Positions 58,197-64,000 of a DNA stretch of 64,000 nt are shown piece after piece (position 1 is the first letter of the stretch; each line of letters opens with the position of its first letter). The notes under the pieces were generated by a model, which was given only the letters and a program-made list of their open reading frames with translations, had not been told where the DNA came from and did no database searches. This DNA is from Thiocystis violacea. Lineage in GTDB: Bacteria > Pseudomonadota > Gammaproteobacteria > Chromatiales > Chromatiaceae. Position numbers and translations under genes: made by a program. The stretch spans positions 1-64,000 of the forward strand of contig NZ_NRRF01000014.1 of NCBI RefSeq assembly GCF_016583565.1. Direction: 5' to 3'.

Positions 58197-59507
58197 ATGC
58201 AAGTTTCGGTTGAGGCGGGTGAGGGACTTGAGCGTCGATTGAAGGTCGATTTGCCCTTCGAGCAACTCGCTGAAGAAGTCGAAAAGCGTCTGCAGAAGTA
58301 CGCGCGCAGTGCGCGGTTGCCGGGCTTTCGGCCGGGCAAGGTGCCCATGAAGGTCCTGCGCCAACGCTACGGCGAGCAACTTCATCATGAGGTTCTGGCC
58401 GATATGGTGCAGTCGAGCCTCGTGGAGGCTTTCGAGACGGAGTCGCTCCACCCAGTCGGCATGCCGCGTATCGAGCCGGATTTCGACCTGCAGGAGCAGC
58501 GTGTCGGCTTCACGGCGATCTTCGAGGTCATGCCTGAGTTCGAACTGGCGTCGCTCTCCGGTCAGGTCGTCAAGCGTCCGGTCAGCGAGGTGACTGACGC
58601 TGACCTGAGTGCCATGATCGAGCGCTTGCGCGAGCAGCGTAAGACATGGGTCGAGGTCGAGCGGTCCTGCCAAGCGGGTGACCAGGTCACCGTTTCCTTC
58701 GTCGGCAAGCTGGATGGGGAGGCGTTCGAGGGTGGCTCGTCGACCGGTTTCAAGGTCGAGCTGGGTTCGGGACGCATGATCCCAGGTTTCGAAGACGGTC
58801 TGGCGGGTGCGAGTGCCGGTGAGACGCGTACCCTGGATCTGACCTTCCCAGACGACTACAAGTCAGAGCAGCTCGCGGGCAAGCCCGTTCGCTTCGAGAT
58901 CACCGTCGATGCCGTCGCCGAGGCGCGCGTGCCCGACGTGGACGGCGACTTCATCAAGGCATTCGGCGTCGAGGACGGCGATATCGAGCGCTTCCAATCG
59001 GACGTGCGTGCCAACATGGAACGGGAATTGAAAGAGCGCCTCAAAGCCCGCACTAAAGAGCAGGTGATGAACGTCCTCTTCGAAGTCAATACGTTCGACG
59101 TGCCCGCAGCCATTGTTGAGCAGGAGACCAAGGCCATGATCGAGCAGATGCAGCAGGCGCTCGGCGGTGGTTCCATGCAGCTCCCGCCTCAACTCTTCGC
59201 GGAAGCCGCCCGACGCCGCGTCGCCCTGGGCCTGATCATGGGCAAGATGGTCAAGGAGAACGGAATCGAAGTGGATGCAAACCGCGTCCGCGAGATGGTG
59301 GAGCAGATGGCCGCGACCTACGAAGAGCCGCAGACGGTTATCGACTACTACTATGGCGATACGTCGCGCCTGAGCCAGGTGGAGACCTTGGTGCTCGAAG
59401 ATCAGGTCATCGAGCTGGTGTTGGAGCGTGTGACGATTGAGGACGAGCCTCTGTCCTTCCACGAGTTGACGCAGGGCGAGACGGCGGGCACGCTCGCTGG
59501 GGCCTAG
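58197..59507 (+). CDS. tig: Trigger factor
   Basis: The 436-residue protein is the ribosome-bound chaperone and peptidyl-prolyl isomerase that meets nascent chains. The ribosome-binding signature GFRPGKVP (near residue 43), the central FKBP-type domain (QVTVSFVGKLDGEAFEGGSS..MIPGFEDGL) and the C-terminal helical substrate arms are present. Length is normal. It starts the conserved tig-clpP-clpX-lon block. GGAGAG lies about eight bases before the ATG. Confidence 0.98.
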   Translation: MQVSVEAGEGLERRLKVDLPFEQLAEEVEKRLQKYARSARLPGFRPGKVPMKVLRQRYGEQLHHEVLADMVQSSLVEAFETESLHPVGMPRIEPDFDLQEQRVGFTAIFEVMPEFELASLSGQVVKRPVSEVTDADLSAMIERLREQRKTWVEVERSCQAGDQVTVSFVGKLDGEAFEGGSSTGFKVELGSGRMIPGFEDGLAGASAGETRTLDLTFPDDYKSEQLAGKPVRFEITVDAVAEARVPDVDGDFIKAFGVEDGDIERFQSDVRANMERELKERLKARTKEQVMNVLFEVNTFDVPAAIVEQETKAMIEQMQQALGGGSMQLPPQLFAEAARRRVALGLIMGKMVKENGIEVDANRVREMVEQMAATYEEPQTVIDYYYGDTSRLSQVETLVLEDQVIELVLERVTIEDEPLSFHELTQGETAGTLAGA

Positions 59508-59593
59508 GGCGGGCGCGCAGCGTTCAGGCTCGACGCTCGGCACTGCGCCAAGTTGATATCGATCAATGAATACCGATCAATGAATACAGGGCA

Positions 59594-60250
59594 ATGATGC
59601 ACCCCATGAGCACACCTTCGAGTCGTACTGATTGGCAGCCGCAGGGTCTGGGTCTGGTTCCCATCGTCGTCGAGCAGACCGCCCGCGGCGAGCGTTCCTT
59701 CGACATCTATTCGCGCCTGCTCAAGGAGCGCGTGATCTTTCTGGTGGGGCCGGTCGAAGACCACATGGCGAATCTGGTGGTGGCTCAGCTGCTCTTCCTG
59801 GAATCAGAAAATCCGGATAAGGACATCCACCTCTATATCAATTCACCGGGCGGCTCGGTGACCGCCGGTCTGGCGATCTACGACACCATGTGTTTCATCC
59901 GGCCGGATGTCAGCACCATGTGTATCGGTCAAGCAGCGAGCATGGGTGCGTTGCTCCTGGCGGGCGGTGCCGCCGGCAAGCGCCATTGTCTGCCGCATTC
60001 GCGCATGATGATCCATCAGCCGCTTGGCGGCTTCCAGGGTCAGGCGAGCGACATCGACATCCATGCGCGGGAGATCCTCTACATCCGTGAGCGCTTGAAC
60101 GAGATCCTCGCCGCGCACACCGGGCAGTCGATCGAGAAGATCGCCGACGACACCGAGCGCGATCGCTTCATGGGCGGCGAGGAGGCCCAGGCCTACGGCT
60201 TGATCGATAAGGTGATCACCGAGCGCGGTCCGGCGCCGACGAAGACCTGA
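59594..60250 (+). CDS. clpP: ClpP protease subunit
   Basis: The 218-residue serine peptidase forms the two-ring barrel used by ClpX and ClpA. The triad is Ser116 (GQAASMGA), His141 (MMIHQPLGG) and Asp190 (TERDRF), matching E. coli ClpP spacing. Residues before [11 protein letters not shown] form the propeptide. Several in-frame ATGs lie at 59594, 59597 and 59606; the first is used, but no strong ribosome site decides. It sits in the standard order between tig and clpX. Confidence 0.98.
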   Translation: MMHPMSTPSSRTDWQPQGLGLVPIVVEQTARGERSFDIYSRLLKERVIFLVGPVEDHMANLVVAQLLFLESENPDKDIHLYINSPGGSVTAGLAIYDTMCFIRPDVSTMCIGQAASMGALLLAGGAAGKRHCLPHSRMMIHQPLGGFQGQASDIDIHAREILYIRERLNEILAAHTGQSIEKIADDTERDRFMGGEEAQAYGLIDKVITERGPAPTKT

Positions 60251-60367
60251 GTGCAAGGGGTCCGAGAAGGGCTTCGGTCGAGCCGGATCGCGGCGCGCGT
60301 GTCAGCGGCACTTGAGCTTGATGTGCACCAGAATTGTGACGCTCCACAAAGCCTGCGTTTAACCGTC

Positions 60368-60395
60368 TTGCCATATATGCCTAAATGATTATGAT
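60368..60395 (+). promoter_or_regulatory. Candidate sigma-70 promoter of clpX
   Basis: ttgcca (60368-60373) and tatgat (60390-60395) are spaced by 16 bases, 66 bases upstream of the clpX ATG. The surrounding stretch is AT-rich relative to the neighbouring genes. Confidence 0.5.
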
Positions 60396-60461
60396 TGAGA
60401 TGGCCTCACTCGGGAATGCTGGACCTGCATCCCCCATCGACCCCCCGGAGACCTACCCCCG

Positions 60462-61736
60462 ATGAGTGGAAACAATCACGGCAAGAGCGACGAAGGCAAG
60501 CTGCTCTACTGTTCATTCTGCGGTAAGAGCCAGCACGAAGTCCGCAAACTCATCGCCGGTCCCTCCGTCTTCATCTGCGATGAGTGCGTCGAGCTCTGCA
60601 ACGACATCATCCGCGAGGAGATGCAGGAAAGTGTCGGGGAGACCACCAATCATCTCCCAAAGCCGCGCGAGATCAACGGGCGTCTCGATGAGTTCGTGAT
60701 TGGCCAGGAGAAGGCGAAGAAAGTCCTCTCCGTCGCTGTCTACAACCACTACAAGCGGCTCGAGGTGGCGGAAGCGAAGGAAGATATCGAGATCGCCAAG
60801 AGCAACATCCTGCTCATCGGCCCGACCGGATCGGGCAAGACGCTCTTGGCTGAGACCCTGGCGCGGCTGCTGAATGTGCCCTTCACGATCGCCGACGCGA
60901 CCACGCTGACCGAGGCGGGCTATGTCGGCGAGGATGTCGAGAACATCATCCAGAAGCTGCTGCAGAAATGCGACTACGACGTCGAGAAGGCGCAGACGGG
61001 TATCGTCTACATCGACGAGATCGACAAGATTTCGCGTAAGTCCGACAACCCCTCGATTACGCGCGATGTCTCGGGCGAAGGTGTCCAGCAGGCACTGCTG
61101 AAGCTCATCGAAGGGACCATCGCCTCTGTTCCACCTCAGGGTGGGCGTAAGCATCCGCAGCAGGAGTTCCTGCAGGTCGATACCTCGAACATCCTCTTCA
61201 TCGTTGGCGGTGCCTTTGCCGGTCTCGACAAGGTGGTTCAGAATCGTTCCCGCAAGACTGGGATCGGCTTCTCCGCCGAGGTCCATAGCAAGGGCGATGG
61301 TCGGCAGATCAGCGAACTGCTGAGTGCTGTCGAGCCCGAGGACCTGATCCGTTACGGTCTCATTCCCGAGTTCGTCGGCCGGTTGCCGGTCATGGCGACG
61401 CTCGAGGAACTCGACGAGGCGGCGCTCATGCGGATTCTGACCGAGCCCAAGCATGCCCTGGTCAAGCAGTATGCGAGGCTCTTCGAAATGGAGGGCGTGC
61501 AGCTCGAAATCCGCGAGGACGCCCTGCGCGAGATCTCCCGCAAGGCGATGGAGCGCAAGACGGGCGCCCGCGGTCTGCGCACCATCATGGAGCAGGTGTT
61601 GTTGGACACCATGTACGATCTGCCGTCGATGGATCATGTGGGCAAGGTCGTGATCGATGCCTCCGTCATCAACGGAGAGAACAAGCCGTTCCTCATCTAT
61701 GAAGGCGTTGAGAAGCAGGCCGCGGCCGCTGATTGA
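60462..61736 (+). CDS. clpX: ClpX ATPase, unfoldase of ClpXP
   Basis: The 424-residue AAA+ protein recognises, unfolds and feeds substrates into ClpP. The N-terminal C4 zinc finger is intact (Cys17, Cys20, Cys39, Cys42), followed by Walker A GPTGSGKT, Walker [11 protein letters not shown], the pore loop GYVGEDVE and the ClpP-binding loop region IGF near residue 267. Length equals E. coli ClpX. It follows clpP by 211 bases with its own probable promoter. Confidence 0.98.
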   Translation: MSGNNHGKSDEGKLLYCSFCGKSQHEVRKLIAGPSVFICDECVELCNDIIREEMQESVGETTNHLPKPREINGRLDEFVIGQEKAKKVLSVAVYNHYKRLEVAEAKEDIEIAKSNILLIGPTGSGKTLLAETLARLLNVPFTIADATTLTEAGYVGEDVENIIQKLLQKCDYDVEKAQTGIVYIDEIDKISRKSDNPSITRDVSGEGVQQALLKLIEGTIASVPPQGGRKHPQQEFLQVDTSNILFIVGGAFAGLDKVVQNRSRKTGIGFSAEVHSKGDGRQISELLSAVEPEDLIRYGLIPEFVGRLPVMATLEELDEAALMRILTEPKHALVKQYARLFEMEGVQLEIREDALREISRKAMERKTGARGLRTIMEQVLLDTMYDLPSMDHVGKVVIDASVINGENKPFLIYEGVEKQAAAAD

Positions 61737-61949
61737 GCCGATTCTTTCCAGGCTGCAAGCCGAGATCTAGCCAAGGTCCGCCGCTCGCCGACGAGGGCGG
61801 CGGCGGTCGTTGAAGCGGGCGCTGGCTGCCCCGATCCTTTGATCATTCCCACAATATCGGTGTCGCTGCCGGCTCCCACCCATCGCGCCCTCTGGGGCCG
61901 GGTCGGGTGCTCGGCTCGGTGATGCTCGATCCAACGAGAACGGGTCCCC

Positions 61950-64000
61950 ATGGCGCTACAGAATTCAGCTTCAAACCCCGAGCGACTGATTCCGCAGGAA
62001 GTTCCTGTCCTGCCTCTGCGCGACGTCGTCGTTTATCCGCATATGGTCATCCCGCTCTTCGTGGGGCGCGACAAGTCGATCCGCGCCCTCGATGGTGCCA
62101 TGGCGAGTGACAAGCAGATTCTGCTGATTGCGCAGAAGAGCGCGGATGTCGATGATCCGGAGGTCAAAGACCTGCACGAGATCGGCACCCTCGCCAACAT
62201 CCTCCAACTGCTCAAGCTGCCGGACGGGACCGTGAAGGTTCTGGTCGAAGGCAATCAACGGGCGCATATCGACCGCTTCGTCACGACCGAAGAGTCCTTC
62301 TCCGCGATCATCCAGCCCATGGACGAGACGCTGGAGATCGACGAGCGTGAGCAGGAGGTGCTGATGCGCTCGGCGATGACGCTCTTCGATCAGTACGTCA
62401 AGCTGAACAAGAAGGTGCCGCCCGAGGTCTTGACCTCGTTGGCCAGCATCGATGATGCGGGTCGGCTCGCGGACACCATGGCTGCCCACATGTCGCTGAA
62501 ACTCGACGAGAAGCAGCGTGTGCTTGAGATGGTGGACGTCCAGGTCCGGCTCGAGCACCTCATGGGGCTGATGGAGTCCGAGAACGACATCCTGCAGATG
62601 GAGAAGCGCATCCGCGGGCGTGTGAAGCGCCAGATGGAGAAGAATCAGCGCGAGTACTATCTCAACGAGCAGATGAAGGCCATCCAGAAGGAGTTGGGTG
62701 AACTCGAGGAGGCCCCGAACGAGATCGAGGATCTGGCCAAGCGGATCGAGGCCGCGGGCATGCCGCGCGAGGCCAAGGATAAGGCTCAGTCCGAGCTCAA
62801 CAAGCTGAAGCTGATGTCGCCCATGTCGGCCGAGGCGACCGTGGTGCGCAACTACATCGACACGCTGGTGAGCGTGCCCTGGAAGAAGCGAACCCGTATC
62901 CGCAACGACATCAAGGTTGCCGAGGCGGTGCTCGACAAGGACCACTATGGTCTGGAGCGCGTCAAGGAGCGCATCCTCGAGTATCTGGCCGTGCAGCAGC
63001 GCGTGCGCAAGCTCAAGGGCCCCATCCTCTGCCTGGTCGGACCTCCGGGTGTCGGCAAGACGTCTCTGGGCCAATCGATCGCCCGTGCGACCAACCGCAA
63101 GTTCGTGCGCATGTCCCTCGGCGGCGTGCGCGACGAGGCGGAGATTCGCGGCCATCGTCGCACCTATATCGGTGCGCTGCCCGGCAAGATCATCCAGAAC
63201 CTCTCCAAGGCCGCCTCACGCAACGCCTTCTTTTTGCTCGACGAGATCGACAAGATGGCGATGGACTTCCGTGGCGACCCGGCGTCCGCGCTGCTGGAAG
63301 TCTTGGATCCGGAGCAGAATCACACCTTCGTCGATCACTACCTGGAGGTAGACTTCGACCTCTCCGAGGTGATGTTCGTCGGCACCGCGAACACCCTGAA
63401 CATCCCGCCCGCGCTGCTCGACCGCATGGAGGTGATCCGGCTGTCTGGCTACACGGAGGATGAGAAGGTCGCCATCGCGGAGAAATACCTCGTCCCCAAG
63501 CAGACCAAGAACAACGGTCTTCGCTCCGGGGAACTGGTCATCCGTGAGAGCGCCCTGCGCGACATCATTCGTCACTACACGCGCGAGGCTGGCGTGCGCA
63601 ACTTGGAGCGTGAGATCTCCAAGATCTGTCGGAAGGTGGTGAAGGAGGTCCTGCTCAAGAAGCGCGACGCGCCGACGACCGTTTCGGCCAAGACGCTGGA
63701 GAAGTATCTCGGTGTGCAACGCTACCGCTACGGTCGCGCCGACGAGCACGATCAGATCGGTCAGGTGACTGGTCTCGCCTGGACGGAGGTCGGCGGGGAA
63801 CTGCTGCGGATCGAGTCCGCGCTGGTCCCTGGAAAGGGCAAGTTCACCTACACGGGTCAACTCGGCGATGTCATGCAGGAGTCGATTCAAGCGGCCATGA
63901 CCGTGGTGCGCGCGCGCGCGGATGCCCTGGGCGTGCCGCCTGATTTCCATAATCAATTCGACATCCATATCCACGTGCCCGAGGGGGCGACCCCGAAGGA
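61950..64000 (+). CDS. lon: Lon protease (C-terminus outside window)
   Basis: The first 683 residues of the ATP-dependent protease Lon are present: the N-terminal substrate domain ([23 protein letters not shown]), the central coiled coil, AAA+ Walker [12 protein letters not shown] near residue 365 and Walker [11 protein letters not shown], and the start of the protease domain ([17 protein letters not shown]). The sequence breaks off at HVPEGATPK, just before the expected DGPSAG with the catalytic serine, because the window ends. The frame is open throughout. The ATG at 61950 fits the family; the ribosome site is weak. Confidence 0.97.
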   Translation, partial: MALQNSASNPERLIPQEVPVLPLRDVVVYPHMVIPLFVGRDKSIRALDGAMASDKQILLIAQKSADVDDPEVKDLHEIGTLANILQLLKLPDGTVKVLVEGNQRAHIDRFVTTEESFSAIIQPMDETLEIDEREQEVLMRSAMTLFDQYVKLNKKVPPEVLTSLASIDDAGRLADTMAAHMSLKLDEKQRVLEMVDVQVRLEHLMGLMESENDILQMEKRIRGRVKRQMEKNQREYYLNEQMKAIQKELGELEEAPNEIEDLAKRIEAAGMPREAKDKAQSELNKLKLMSPMSAEATVVRNYIDTLVSVPWKKRTRIRNDIKVAEAVLDKDHYGLERVKERILEYLAVQQRVRKLKGPILCLVGPPGVGKTSLGQSIARATNRKFVRMSLGGVRDEAEIRGHRRTYIGALPGKIIQNLSKAASRNAFFLLDEIDKMAMDFRGDPASALLEVLDPEQNHTFVDHYLEVDFDLSEVMFVGTANTLNIPPALLDRMEVIRLSGYTEDEKVAIAEKYLVPKQTKNNGLRSGELVIRESALRDIIRHYTREAGVRNLEREISKICRKVVKEVLLKKRDAPTTVSAKTLEKYLGVQRYRYGRADEHDQIGQVTGLAWTEVGGELLRIESALVPGKGKFTYTGQLGDVMQESIQAAMTVVRARADALGVPPDFHNQFDIHIHVPEGATPK

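Overview
The window looks like part of the chromosome of a purple sulfur bacterium (Gammaproteobacteria, Chromatiaceae). This is inferred from high-GC, densely packed genes, an Isp-type [NiFe] hydrogenase operon of the kind described in Thiocapsa, a DsrC-like protein, a candidate sulfur-globule envelope protein, several multiheme c-type cytochromes, and a gammaproteobacterial tig-clpP-clpX-lon block. No rRNA, tRNA, CRISPR array or intact transposase was recognised.

Layout. 1-5.4 kb: a lone BLUF photoreceptor, the amputated start of a membrane sensor beside a repeat-rich patch, a Tat-exported beta-lactamase-like protein without its SxxK motif, a one-cysteine DsrC paralogue, a membrane-tethered response regulator and 6-phosphogluconolactonase. 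5.5-12.3 kb: hydrogenase 1 (hynS-isp1-isp2-hynL on the minus strand, preceded by a HupH-like gene and the protease hynD, with hypC divergent). 12.4-13.9 kb: a Gln/Gly-rich secreted protein and a thioredoxin-like protein without active cysteines. 14.0-18.0 kb: a three-gene electron-transfer operon (heptaheme cytochrome, cytochrome b, OTR-like octaheme cytochrome). 18.5-24.3 kb: hydrogenase 2 (hybOABCD). The cytochrome operon therefore sits between two complete, differently wired membrane hydrogenases, so the whole 5.5-24.3 kb stretch reads as one hydrogen-metabolism island. hypA, hypB, hypD, hypE and hypF are not in it.

24.3-37.3 kb is mostly accessory: ppsR, the sulfur-globule-like gene, gene debris, a secreted beta-propeller protein, then an unusual operon of a five-heme membrane cytochrome with TPRs, an FG-GAP/ASPIC propeller protein and a TPR protein, followed by a gene with a Bacteroidetes/phage-like tail-fibre C-terminus. 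38.0-46.7 kb: a patatin/beta-barrel (type Vd) protein, a DUF2235 hydrolase, a SpoIIAA-like STAS protein, a K+ channel gene with a stop codon exactly at its selectivity-filter tyrosine, a membrane J-domain protein and a PilZ protein.

46.7-64.0 kb is housekeeping: pgm, htpG, adk, a thioredoxin, a DUF1249 protein, a stand-alone iscR with a near-consensus IscR operator, prmB, hemN, an acyl-CoA ligase, then tig-clpP-clpX-lon. lon is cut by the window edge just before its catalytic serine.

The best candidates for undescribed biology are the cytochrome operon between the hydrogenases and the cytochrome/ASPIC/TPR operon at 29.6-36.1 kb. The sharpest single-base observation is the TAA in the channel gene.
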